Assembly (NCBI GenBank): GCA_018678395.1
Contig: JAHHMJ010000257.1
Coordinates: 1-6,800 of the forward strand
Source: Gemmatimonadota bacterium
GTDB lineage: Bacteria > Gemmatimonadota > Gemmatimonadetes > Longimicrobiales > Gaopeijiaceae
Length of the DNA: 6,800 nt
Direction of reading: 5' to 3'
Part shown: one piece after another, positions 1-6,343 of the stretch
Numbering within the stretch: position 1 is the first letter of the stretch
How the letters are laid out: the number at the start of each line of letters is the position of its first letter
Notes under the pieces: model-generated
What the model was told of the DNA's origin: nothing
Database searches by the model: none
The model's input: the letters and a program-made list of their open reading frames with translations, nothing else
Program-made: the position numbers and the translations under genes

Positions 1-33
1 GGGCGCGTCGTGTATCCGCGATTCGGACGTCGG
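1..33. other. Non-coding edge downstream of the channel gene
   Basis: These 33 bases follow the stop codon of the leftmost minus-strand gene. I see no convincing hairpin followed by a T-run that could serve as an intrinsic terminator, and the stretch is too short to tell whether another gene begins beyond the edge. Confidence 0.4.
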
Positions 34-1053
34 TCAGATACCGACGTAGTTCCGCAGAAGTCCGATCTGCTCGACCGTTCCCAGGACGATCAACTCATCG
101 CCCGGATCCATGGTCGTCGCAGCCGCGGGATTGAAGACGAATCCGCCGCCTCCGGTCGCCCTGGGCTCGCGCATGGCGATCACGATCAGGCCGGTCTCCT
201 GGGGGATGCGGGCCTCGGCCAGAGACCGGCCGGCCAGCGTGCTGGTCGTCGGGATCTCGACCTGCTCCATGCGCAGCGAGAGGTCCGAAGAACGGGTGGC
301 GATGTCGAGAAACGACACGACCGAAGGACGGAGCAGAACCGACGCCATGCGGATCGCCCCGCTCACGTTGGGACTCACGACATGCGTGGCTCCGGCCCGG
401 TAGAGCTTGTCCATCGTCTCTTCTTCATAGGCCCGGACCACGATGGTCAGGTCGGGCTTCAGGTCCCGCGCCGAAAGGCACACGAAGAGATTGTCCGTGT
501 CTGCGCTCAGGCAGGCCACGAGACCACGCGCCCGATCGAGCCCGGCCTGCAGGAGTGTCAGGTCGTGCGTGGCGTCCCCCTCGAGCACCAGTCCGTCGGG
601 GTGCGCACCGCGGAATGCCTCGGCCTGGGCCGGGTCCTTCTCGACCACGACCACGCGGGTCTTCATGGCCTCCAGTTCCTCGGCTACCTGGCGGCCCGTC
701 CGCCCTGCCCCACAGACCACGACGTGACCTTCGATGTTGTCGACTTCCTTCTTCACGCGCCTCCTCCGGAAGAGGTGTTTGAGGTCCGATTCGACGATCA
801 GCGACGTGATGAGGGCGAACCACACCCCCATCCAGGTGACGCCTCCGCCGAGGAGGATCATCGTGAACGTACGCCCTCGATCGGTGAGCGGCCGCACCTC
901 CTCGTAGCCCACGGCGGTGATCGTGATCACCGACATGTAGGCGGCGTCCGTGAACGCCCATCCCTCGACGACCATGTACCCGACGGTCCCGAAGGCCGCC
1001 AGAAGCCCGAATGCCGCGAAGGCGAGGAGGAAGCGACGAGTGAACACGCTCAC
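34..1053 (-). CDS. Two-transmembrane potassium channel-like protein with RCK (TrkA-N/TrkA-C) domain
   Basis: This 339-residue protein has the layout of MthK-type prokaryotic K+ channels, which pass potassium across the inner membrane under control of a cytoplasmic nucleotide- or ion-sensing ring. A hydrophobic segment at about residues 8-29 is TM1, residues 36-51 are the pore helix and filter, and residues 62-87 are TM2. A basic linker (RRRRVKK, 96-102) leads to a Rossmann RCK-N domain opening with VVVCGAGRTGR (111-121) and ending near residue 230. A RCK-C-like domain occupies about 265-337. The selectivity filter reads TAVGYEEV (46-53) where the family normally has TTVGYGEV or TVGYGD, so both the residue before VGY and the second glycine differ. 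The start is GTG, four bases after the stop of the upstream pseudo-helicase gene, which suggests translational coupling. It is the last gene of the minus-strand run. The channel/RCK assignment is firm. K+ selectivity is not, given the filter. Confidence 0.9.
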   Translation of the reverse strand: MSVFTRRFLLAFAAFGLLAAFGTVGYMVVEGWAFTDAAYMSVITITAVGYEEVRPLTDRGRTFTMILLGGGVTWMGVWFALITSLIVESDLKHLFRRRRVKKEVDNIEGHVVVCGAGRTGRQVAEELEAMKTRVVVVEKDPAQAEAFRGAHPDGLVLEGDATHDLTLLQAGLDRARGLVACLSADTDNLFVCLSARDLKPDLTIVVRAYEEETMDKLYRAGATHVVSPNVSGAIRMASVLLRPSVVSFLDIATRSSDLSLRMEQVEIPTTSTLAGRSLAEARIPQETGLIVIAMREPRATGGGGFVFNPAAATTMDPGDELIVLGTVEQIGLLRNYVGI

Positions 1054-1057
1054 TGGA

Positions 1058-2653
1058 TCACGTCCGCGGCCGTCGCCCCCCCCCGGACCGCCCGCTCGTC
1101 GGGCGCCCGCGAGGCCCGCCCCCGCGTCCTCCCCGCTCGCTGCGATCCAGGTCCACCCGCACGGAACGACCTCGTACGGTCGTTCCGTTGAGAGCCGCGA
1201 TCACCCGATCGGCCACCTCGCGGGCGATCTCGATGCGCGAGAACGTCTCGCGGATCTCGATTCTTCCGATCTGTTCGCCGGCGATGCCCGCTTCTCCCGT
1301 AATCGCGCCGACCAGATCACCGGGCTTGATGTCGTCCTTCGATCCCAGGCTCACGAAGAGCTTGGTCATCGCCGAATCGGCCGATGCGTCCCGACCGGTC
1401 GGCCGCGGCGGGGCGGTGATCTCCGCCGCCTTCTCGCTGCGCAGCAACGCTACGGACGCAGCCGCCACGACGCTCGCGCCGTGCTTCTGCACGAGAGGCT
1501 CCAGCACCAACTCGTAGGCCTCGACGTCACGGGCCGAAATCGCCGCTTCGATCCGCGTCAGCAGAGCCGCCAGGTCCCCGCCGGCCCGGGGCCGAGTCAC
1601 CCGAGGGGCGTCGAAATGGAGCCGATAGCCCGTGCGCGCGGCGATGTCGCGAAGGTGGGCGGACTCTCGGGCCTCGGCGAGGATCACCCCGCCGTGCCCG
1701 CCACCGTGTCGACGATCCAGGGCATCCGGATCGGCCGGCACGTCGAAGCTCACGGCCACACCGCGTCCCTCGGGCAGCGCGTCGAGCGCCTGGCGGCCGG
1801 TCAGGTCGTCGACCACCAGCCAGACCGGTGCGTCCGGGTCGCCCGGGGCGCCCACGCCGAACCCACGCAGGGCGAGGCGGTCGCCGAGGTCGGCGGCCAC
1901 GTCGTCGTTGCGGACGAACACCACGAGGTGGTGGACGTCGTCGGTGAGCAGGTCGCCCGCGAGCGCCGCGGCCTCTTCGTCCTTCTCGACCTCGACGACC
2001 CGCACCTCGACACGGCCGCGCTGGGGCGCATGCGGCCCGGCACCCTCCGCGTCCTGCGGCGGCACCGTTACGGCGCGCCGGGCGTGTCGCTCGGCGAAGT
2101 CACGCACCCCGGCGGTGAGCGGAAGCGTGACGATCACGCGCTGCGCGTCCGACGGCAGCGCCTCGGCGACCACTTCGAGGTGAGGGAGGCCCCCGAGCGC
2201 CTCGACGACGCCGGCGCCGTCGACGACCAGCGCACCGATGTGTTCCAGCGTCAGGCCGCCGTCGGCCAGTCGCGCAACCAGGTCGCCCGGTGTGGCTACC
2301 AGCACGCTGGAGTGCTCGGGAAGAGCCCACGCCGAACCGAGGGCTGCCACGCGATGCCCGGTGGCGCCGGCGAGCCGGCCCAGCGCCTCGGCGAGGCTGA
2401 GCGCCCGCTCACGGGTCGCCGTGACGACGAGCCCGACCGGACCGCCCTCTCCGGCGTCGAGCCGCGACAGCACGGGTGCGCCGACCGCGACGAGAACCCC
2501 CGCGCCCGGCGCGGCCAGGGCCACCAGGTTGTGCCCTCGCTGAACCACGGGGACCGCAGCCGCCTGGAGCGCCGTGGGGCGTTCGATGCCCTCGGCCGCG
2601 AGCGCGTCCACGATCTCCGGAGCGAGCTGCAGCTCCTCGAAGGTGTCCGTCAC
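1058..2653 (-). CDS. Degenerate DEAD-box helicase-like protein (probable pseudoenzyme) with DbpA-type RNA-binding domain
   Basis: This 531-residue protein follows a DEAD-box helicase from end to end but lacks its catalytic residues. The Q-motif region is recognisable (F5, then GIERPTALQ at 22-30). Motif I reads AAPGAGVL (47-54) instead of AQTGTGKT, motif Ia is TATRERA (78-84), and motif Ib is ATPGDL (120-125). Motif II reads VVDGAG (143-148) instead of DEAD, and motif III is TLP (176-178) instead of SAT. The second lobe keeps VVFVRND (244-250) and FDVPAD (303-308), but the motif VI region (314-321, RRHGGGHG) lacks the HRxGRxxR arginines. Residues 430-503 match the DbpA RNA-binding domain well (LFVSLGSKDDIKPGDLVGAI, then AITGEAGI and IGRIEI), followed by an Arg/Gly-rich tail (504-531). 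I place the start at GTG 2653 because it overlaps the upstream stop as GTGA, has GGGAG 7 bases upstream, and places the Q-motif Phe at residue 5. An ATP-independent RNA-binding or ribosome-assembly role is inference. The frame is intact, so it is not an ordinary pseudogene. Confidence 0.85.
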   Translation of the reverse strand: MTDTFEELQLAPEIVDALAAEGIERPTALQAAAVPVVQRGHNLVALAAPGAGVLVAVGAPVLSRLDAGEGGPVGLVVTATRERALSLAEALGRLAGATGHRVAALGSAWALPEHSSVLVATPGDLVARLADGGLTLEHIGALVVDGAGVVEALGGLPHLEVVAEALPSDAQRVIVTLPLTAGVRDFAERHARRAVTVPPQDAEGAGPHAPQRGRVEVRVVEVEKDEEAAALAGDLLTDDVHHLVVFVRNDDVAADLGDRLALRGFGVGAPGDPDAPVWLVVDDLTGRQALDALPEGRGVAVSFDVPADPDALDRRHGGGHGGVILAEARESAHLRDIAARTGYRLHFDAPRVTRPRAGGDLAALLTRIEAAISARDVEAYELVLEPLVQKHGASVVAAASVALLRSEKAAEITAPPRPTGRDASADSAMTKLFVSLGSKDDIKPGDLVGAITGEAGIAGEQIGRIEIRETFSRIEIAREVADRVIAALNGTTVRGRSVRVDLDRSERGGRGGGPRGRPTSGRSGGGRRPRT

Positions 2654-2952
2654 GACGGCTCTCCCGATCCGGGCCCGCCGGAATCGCCCGGCTCGTACGG
2701 AAGGTGGTTCAGGAACTTCTGGATCTCGTAGTCCATTCGCGACGTCCGCAGCCGATCGGTCTGAGCCACCACGTCGGTGTACGGCCCATGGCGGTGGGCC
2801 GAGAGCGTTACCGCCCCCTCGGCTCCGGTCCAGGTAGCCGAATGACCCGACCCCTTCGACCGGCTCAGCCCCAGCAGCTCGGGCAGCAGCGTCTCCGCCC
2901 GGGCCATCACCTCCGAGGGGGGGAGGGCCGTCTTCCTCTGGTATCCAGCCAT
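2650..2952 (-). CDS. Conserved-looking hypothetical protein, 100 residues
   Basis: I do not recognise this family. The protein has an N-terminal amphipathic helix (PPSEVMARAETLLPELLGL, about 11-29) and a beta-rich middle (ATWTGAEGAVTLSAHRHGPY, about 39-58). A second helix follows (RMDYEIQKFLNHL, about 71-83), and the tail is Gly/Pro/Ser-rich and probably disordered. It has no cysteine, signal peptide or membrane segment, so it should be a small cytoplasmic alpha/beta protein. The case for a real gene is an ATG start, this ordered amphipathic pattern, and a stop overlapping the next gene's start as GTGA. It also sits in the only gap between two recognisable genes of the run, 33 bases after the upstream stop. 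The upstream GAAGAG lies close to the ATG and would be only a modest ribosome binding site. The position suggests it is co-expressed with the RNA-binding pseudo-helicase. No function is assigned. Confidence 0.72.
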   Translation of the reverse strand: MAGYQRKTALPPSEVMARAETLLPELLGLSRSKGSGHSATWTGAEGAVTLSAHRHGPYTDVVAQTDRLRTSRMDYEIQKFLNHLPYEPGDSGGPGSGEPS

Positions 2953-2985
2953 GTCTCTTCGTCCAGTGCGCGGGGGGTCCCGGGG

Positions 2986-3561
2986 TCAATCGGCCCCGAT
3001 GAATGCCCGCAGCGTGTTCACGTCGTGTATCCCTTCCAGGCGCCGATCACCCTGCAGCAGGGTGGGGACGCCCCGCACTCCGCGCTCCACGGCCGCCCTG
3101 CGGCGGTCGTCGACCGTGTCCCGATACCGATCCACGTCCAGCACGGCCCGCGCCTCGGTGCGGTCCAGTCCCTCGTCTTCGGCCAGTTCGACGAGCACAT
3201 CGATCCGACCGAGGTCGAGCCCGTCTTCGACGAACGCACGGAAGAGGCGTTCGACCAGCCTTCTCTCCGTGCCCGGTGTACCCGCTTTCGCGGCGTGGAC
3301 GGCGAGCTCGTGGGCCTTCCGGGTCCACGGCACCCGCCGGGGCTGCGCCGGCTCGACATTCGCATCCCGCAACGCCGCGGCGACCGAGTCCCAGTAGTCT
3401 GTCCACAGGGGGTCGGACGGCTCGACCCGGGGGGCCGTCGGGGGACGCATCTCGAAGCCGTCGAGAGCGTACTCCACACCGAGCGAGTCGAGACGCAGAA
3501 GCAGGAGGAACGACCCCGGATCCACGAAGTCGAAGTAGAGGCGGGGCCGCATGTCGAGCAT
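2986..3561 (-). CDS. DsbA-family / HCCA-isomerase-like thioredoxin-fold protein lacking cysteines
   Basis: This 191-residue protein resembles the DsbA-like superfamily that includes FrnE-type oxidoreductases and 2-hydroxychromene-2-carboxylate isomerases. The N-terminal strand and active-site loop are RLYFDFVDPGSFLLLL (7-22). A long helical insertion follows, then the signature cis-proline loop GVRGVPTLL with Pro166, and a C-terminal helix. In DsbA proteins the loop holds CPxC, and in the isomerases a serine. Here it is D14-P-G-S17, and the whole protein contains no cysteine, so disulfide chemistry is excluded. There is no signal peptide, so it is likely cytoplasmic. The start could be ATG 3561 or ATG 3552; neither has a clear Shine-Dalgarno sequence, and I chose the longer. 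It heads the minus-strand run and is divergent from the aminotransferase gene. Fold assignment is fairly secure; activity is unknown. Confidence 0.8.
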   Translation of the reverse strand: MLDMRPRLYFDFVDPGSFLLLLRLDSLGVEYALDGFEMRPPTAPRVEPSDPLWTDYWDSVAAALRDANVEPAQPRRVPWTRKAHELAVHAAKAGTPGTERRLVERLFRAFVEDGLDLGRIDVLVELAEDEGLDRTEARAVLDVDRYRDTVDDRRRAAVERGVRGVPTLLQGDRRLEGIHDVNTLRAFIGAD

Positions 3562-3706
3562 GGGGCGGAATGTGTCCGTCCGGCGCGGTCTCGGCAACGC
3601 CCTCCCGGCGCGCGGCGTGGCTTGATCCGTCTTCGAGGGCCGTCGATATTGCGCTCTGCCCGGTCCGGGATCGACGGGCCGTCTCTCCTCCGCCGACGGA
3701 TTGCAC
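3562..3706. promoter_or_regulatory. Divergent intergenic region driving the minus-strand run and the aminotransferase gene
   Basis: This 145-base stretch separates two divergently transcribed genes and must hold promoters for both. A plus-strand candidate is listed separately. On the minus strand I find no equally good -35/-10 pair and no strong ribosome binding site before ATG 3561. A GGGAGG followed by an in-frame TTG (about residue -12 relative to ATG 3561) is a possible alternative start for the DsbA-like gene, but its spacing is too short to be convincing. Confidence 0.5.
3622..3650 (+). promoter_or_regulatory. Candidate sigma-70 promoter for the aminotransferase gene
   Basis: TTGATC (3622-3627) and GATATT (3645-3650) are separated by exactly 17 bases. 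Each box matches the TTGACA/TATAAT consensus at four of six positions, including TTGA and the ATA-T core. GATATT is one of the few AT-rich patches in the region. Transcription would start near 3657 and leave a leader of about 50 bases before ATG 3707. This is prediction only, since sigma-factor preferences of the host are unknown. Confidence 0.4.
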
Positions 3707-4888
3707 ATGGAGCTCAGCCCGAACGTCGCCGCTATGAAGCCCTCCGCCACGCTGGCCGTGAGTGCGCTCGCCAAGCGGCTCGAGGCACAGGGCCGCGACA
3801 TCATCAACCTCAGTACGGGTGAGCCCGACTTCGACACGCCCGGGTGGATCTCGGACGCGGCGATGCAGGGGATCCGCGACGGGCGCACGCGCTACACGCC
3901 GACTCCGGGGCTCCCCGAGCTGCGTGCGGCGATCGCCCGTTTCCTCTCCAGGGGCGACCGGGTCGTGGATCCGGCGGGCATCGTCGTCTCGTCGGGGGCC
4001 AAGCAGGCGCTGTTCAACGCCTGCTTCTCGCTCTTCGGTCCGGGGGACGAGGTGATCGTCGCGACGCCGTACTGGACCAGCTACCCGGAGATGGTCGGTC
4101 TGGCCCGTGCGACATCGGTCTTCGCCGCCGGCAGCGAGGAGAACGACTTCCGCCTGTCTCCGGAAGACCTCGAGCGGGTGGCCACGCCTGCGACGAAGGG
4201 GCTGCTCTTCAGCTCCCCGTGCAATCCGACGGGCGTCGTGTACGGAGCCGACGAACTCCGGGCGGTCGCCGAGTGGGCTCGCGATCGGGGGATCTGGCTG
4301 ATCTCGGACGAGATCTATCGGCACATCTACTTCGGCGAGGGCGGCGAGGCCCCGGGGCTTCTCGATCTGCCGGCCACGTCGGTCGGCCCGCACGTCCTGA
4401 TCAACGGCGCGTCGAAGAGCTTCGCGATGACCGGCTGGCGAGTGGGTTTCTCTGCTACGACCCCGGAGCTCGCGAAGACGATGCAGGGCGTGCAGAGCCA
4501 CATCACCTCGAACGCCGCCACACCCTCGCAGATGGCCGCGCTCGCGGCCTACTCCGACGTCGGCCGCACACGAGAGGACGTCGCACGCATGCGGGAGGCC
4601 TTCCGTCGACGGAGGGATCTCGTGATGCGCCTCTTCGACGAGCGGCTCCCCAACCTCTCCTATCTGAGGCCGGAGGGGGCATTCTACCTCTTCTTCCGCG
4701 TCGACTCGGCCTTCGGCGACGGGCGAGACTCGGCCTCGGCCGTGTGCTCGTGGCTGCTCGAAGAGGTCGGAGTCGCGGTCGTCCCGGGCGAGGCATTCGG
4801 GGAGCCGCGCTACGCCCGCATGAGCTTCGCCACCTCGGACGCCGTGCTCGACGATGCGATCCGGAGGATGGCCACGCTGCTCGGATGA
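3707..4888 (+). CDS. Class I PLP-dependent aminotransferase, aspartate aminotransferase type
   Basis: This complete 393-residue enzyme transfers an amino group between an amino acid, most likely aspartate, and 2-oxoglutarate using pyridoxal phosphate in the cytoplasm. Its N-terminus (MELSPNVAAMKPSATLAVSA) and INLSTGEPDFDTP are typical of the AspB/Thermus-type (subgroup I-beta) enzymes. VSSGAKQALFN contacts the cofactor phosphate region, and SPCNPTG holds the substrate/cofactor Asn. ISDEIY supplies the Asp and Tyr that contact the pyridine ring. GASKSFAMTGWRVG carries the Schiff-base Lys at residue 237, and YARMSFATSD holds the substrate-carboxylate Arg near the C-terminus. No key residue is missing. 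I chose ATG 3707 over the in-frame TTG 3701 by comparison with the family N-terminus; the ribosome binding site is weak. Some I-beta members also transaminate prephenate for Phe/Tyr synthesis, and the sequence alone does not separate the two activities. It is probably a single-gene unit, converging on the kinase gene with 10 bases between. Confidence 0.93.
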   Translation: MELSPNVAAMKPSATLAVSALAKRLEAQGRDIINLSTGEPDFDTPGWISDAAMQGIRDGRTRYTPTPGLPELRAAIARFLSRGDRVVDPAGIVVSSGAKQALFNACFSLFGPGDEVIVATPYWTSYPEMVGLARATSVFAAGSEENDFRLSPEDLERVATPATKGLLFSSPCNPTGVVYGADELRAVAEWARDRGIWLISDEIYRHIYFGEGGEAPGLLDLPATSVGPHVLINGASKSFAMTGWRVGFSATTPELAKTMQGVQSHITSNAATPSQMAALAAYSDVGRTREDVARMREAFRRRRDLVMRLFDERLPNLSYLRPEGAFYLFFRVDSAFGDGRDSASAVCSWLLEEVGVAVVPGEAFGEPRYARMSFATSDAVLDDAIRRMATLLG

Positions 4889-4898
4889 CCGGTGCGGC

Positions 4899-5795
4899 TC
4901 AGCGGTCTGCGAGGCTCTCCCGCGCGGCTCGGACGCAGGCGCCGAGGTAGCCGGTCCCGAAGAGGTTGAGGTGCACCAGCAGGTAGTAGAGCTGGTACAG
5001 GGGTCGCCGCCGGGAATACCCCGGGACGAGCGGTCGTGCGGCCTCGTACGCAGTCCGCGCTCGCGCGGAGAGGCCACCGAACAGGTCGGCCATCGCGAGG
5101 TCCACTTCGCGGTGGCCGTGGTACGTCGCCGGGTCGACCAGCACCGGAGCGCCGTCCGGCCCGGCGTGCACGTTGCCCGCCCACAAGTCGCCGTGCACGA
5201 CGGCCGGGCCGTCGTCCTCGACGTCGGTGAGCAGCGTCTCCGTATGTGTGACGGCGTCGCCGACGACCTGATGCGCCTCGCCTCGGAGCAGGCCCGCCTC
5301 GACCGCCATGGAGATCTGCGGGAGCAGTCGTGCCTCGCGCCAGAAGTCGGCCCACCGCTCATGCTCCGGATTCGACTGGGGCAACGAGCCGATGCGGTTG
5401 GTCTCGCCCCATCCCCAGGGGGGCGCGAGCGGCGCGTGCAACGTCGCCAGGCCCCGGCCGAGGCGCTCGTCGTAGTCCGACCCCTCGGCCGACGGGGGGA
5501 GGTACTCCAGAACGAGCCAGCCCGGTGCGTCGCCTTCGGCGTCACGCCAGGATACGACCCGGGGGATCCGCAGCTCCGCGTCCCTCGTCGCGTGGGTCAG
5601 CGCCTCCAGTCCGCGGGCCTCGGCACCGAAGGCGGCGCCGGCATCACCGCGATTCCACTTGCAGAAGAGCGGGCCGGCCGGGGTCTCGAGGCGCAATGCG
5701 TGATGAATGCAGCCTCCGGAGGCCGCGGGTCCCGCCCGCACAGACCCCCCGAGTTCGCCGGTCAGCGCAACGACGAGTTCCGGTGGAAGGCTCAC
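4899..5795 (-). CDS. Fructosamine/ketosamine-3-kinase family protein
   Basis: This 298-residue protein matches the fructosamine kinase family (APH-like kinase fold) in length and motifs. The family phosphorylates O-3 of sugar-amine adducts on proteins, after which the adduct falls off and the amine is restored. LFCKWN (43-48) holds the ATP-binding Lys46, and VLEYL marks the hinge region. HGDLWAGN (201-208) is the catalytic loop with Asp203 and Asn208. VDPATYHGHREVDLAMADLFGG (220-241) is the family signature with metal-binding Asp221. The C-terminal PLVPGY and LYQLYYLLVHLNLFGTGY stretch is also characteristic. I place the start at GTG 5795 because it overlaps the phosphatase stop as GTGA; the ribosome binding site is otherwise poor, so translation is probably coupled. 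Bacterial members studied act mainly on ribulosamines and erythrulosamines rather than fructosamines, so that substrate is the likelier one here. Confidence 0.92.
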   Translation of the reverse strand: MSLPPELVVALTGELGGSVRAGPAASGGCIHHALRLETPAGPLFCKWNRGDAGAAFGAEARGLEALTHATRDAELRIPRVVSWRDAEGDAPGWLVLEYLPPSAEGSDYDERLGRGLATLHAPLAPPWGWGETNRIGSLPQSNPEHERWADFWREARLLPQISMAVEAGLLRGEAHQVVGDAVTHTETLLTDVEDDGPAVVHGDLWAGNVHAGPDGAPVLVDPATYHGHREVDLAMADLFGGLSARARTAYEAARPLVPGYSRRRPLYQLYYLLVHLNLFGTGYLGACVRAARESLADR

Positions 5796-6295
5796 CGGGT
5801 CGGGTCGAGGTGCGCGAGGAGCGCCGCCGTCGATCGATCGACCAGGTCGAACACCCGGTCGAAGCCGTCGGGGCCTCCGTAGTACGGGTCGGGGACTTCC
5901 CCGTCGCCGGGTTCGGGGTCGAAGTCCCTCAGGAGCACGAGCTCGGCCGCCGCACCCGCGATCCGTCCCCGCAGGCGCTCCAGATCGCGCAGGTTGGCGC
6001 GGTCCATCGCCACGATCCAGTCGAAGCGGCCGAAGTCCTCGGGATCGACTCGCCGCGCGCGCTGGCCGTCCAGCGAGACGCCGCGCGATGCGGCTGTCGC
6101 GGAGGAGCGAGGGTCGGGCGGGTCGCCCACGTGCCAGCCGCCGGTCCCCGCGGAATCGATGCGGAAGAACGCGGTCAGCTCGGCCTGTTCGACGCGATGG
6201 CGGAAGACCCCCTCCGCGAGAGGCGATCGACAGATGTTGCCGAGGCACACGAAGAGGACGGAGACGGGAGCGGGGTCGGGTGCGGGACGGTTCAT
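5792..6295 (-). CDS. Low-molecular-weight protein-tyrosine-phosphatase family protein
   Basis: This 167-residue cytoplasmic protein has the full LMW-PTP signature. The phosphate-binding loop VCLGNICRSP begins at residue 16, with nucleophile Cys17 and Arg23. IDSAGTGGWHVGDPPDPR is the typical following segment, and DPYYGG carries the general acid Asp136 near the C-terminus. Length is normal for the family. ATG 6295 is chosen because it places the P-loop shortly after a short N-terminus; upstream bases show no clear Shine-Dalgarno sequence, so the start is less certain than the family. The gene overlaps the fructosamine-kinase gene by GTGA. Family members include phosphotyrosine phosphatases and arginine phosphatases. 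Some, notably those paired with fructosamine-kinase homologues, dephosphorylate ribulosamine 5-phosphates. The pairing favours the last role here, as inference. Confidence 0.93.
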   Translation of the reverse strand: MNRPAPDPAPVSVLFVCLGNICRSPLAEGVFRHRVEQAELTAFFRIDSAGTGGWHVGDPPDPRSSATAASRGVSLDGQRARRVDPEDFGRFDWIVAMDRANLRDLERLRGRIAGAAAELVLLRDFDPEPGDGEVPDPYYGGPDGFDRVFDLVDRSTAALLAHLDPTR

Positions 6296-6343
6296 GCCGG
6301 AGAAGAAAACTGCCGCGTCCCGGGTCGGCAATCGGGCTTTGGG

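Noticed and set aside
10..1191. 393-codon open frame on the plus strand
   Set aside because: It is antisense to the channel gene, which has clear transmembrane and RCK motifs. The translation is His/Arg/Asp-rich with no domain.
1058..2653. Frameshift or sequencing error as the cause of the lost helicase motifs
   Set aside because: The frame stays open from the Q motif to the DbpA domain, flanking helicase-like segments align in the same frame, and each motif shows substitutions rather than a shift.
950..2731. 593-codon open frame on the plus strand
   Set aside because: It is antisense to the pseudo-helicase, rich in Arg/His/Gly/Asp with no motif, and is the mirror of a high-GC gene whose third positions are mostly G or C.
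2654..2989. In-frame N-terminal extension of the pseudo-helicase to ATG 2989
   Set aside because: The extension is low-complexity Gly/Pro/Arg with no family match and lies over the 100-residue gene. GTG 2653 has a ribosome binding site, GTGA coupling and the right distance to the Q motif.
3562..3888. In-frame extension of the DsbA-like gene up to 3888
   Set aside because: It would run antisense into the start of the aminotransferase gene and adds no domain. Family proteins start just before the RLYFDF strand.
4887..4907. Bidirectional terminator hairpin between the convergent genes
   Set aside because: The stem is only 5 base pairs with an 11-base loop and no T-run on either side.
3047..5545. 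832-codon open frame on the minus strand
   Set aside because: It spans parts of three recognisable genes in other frames, including the plus-strand aminotransferase, and its translation is Arg/Pro-rich shadow sequence.
5796..6248. In-frame extension of the kinase gene up to 6248
   Set aside because: It overlaps almost the whole phosphatase gene in another frame and reads as Arg-rich shadow sequence. The family N-terminus fits GTG 5795.
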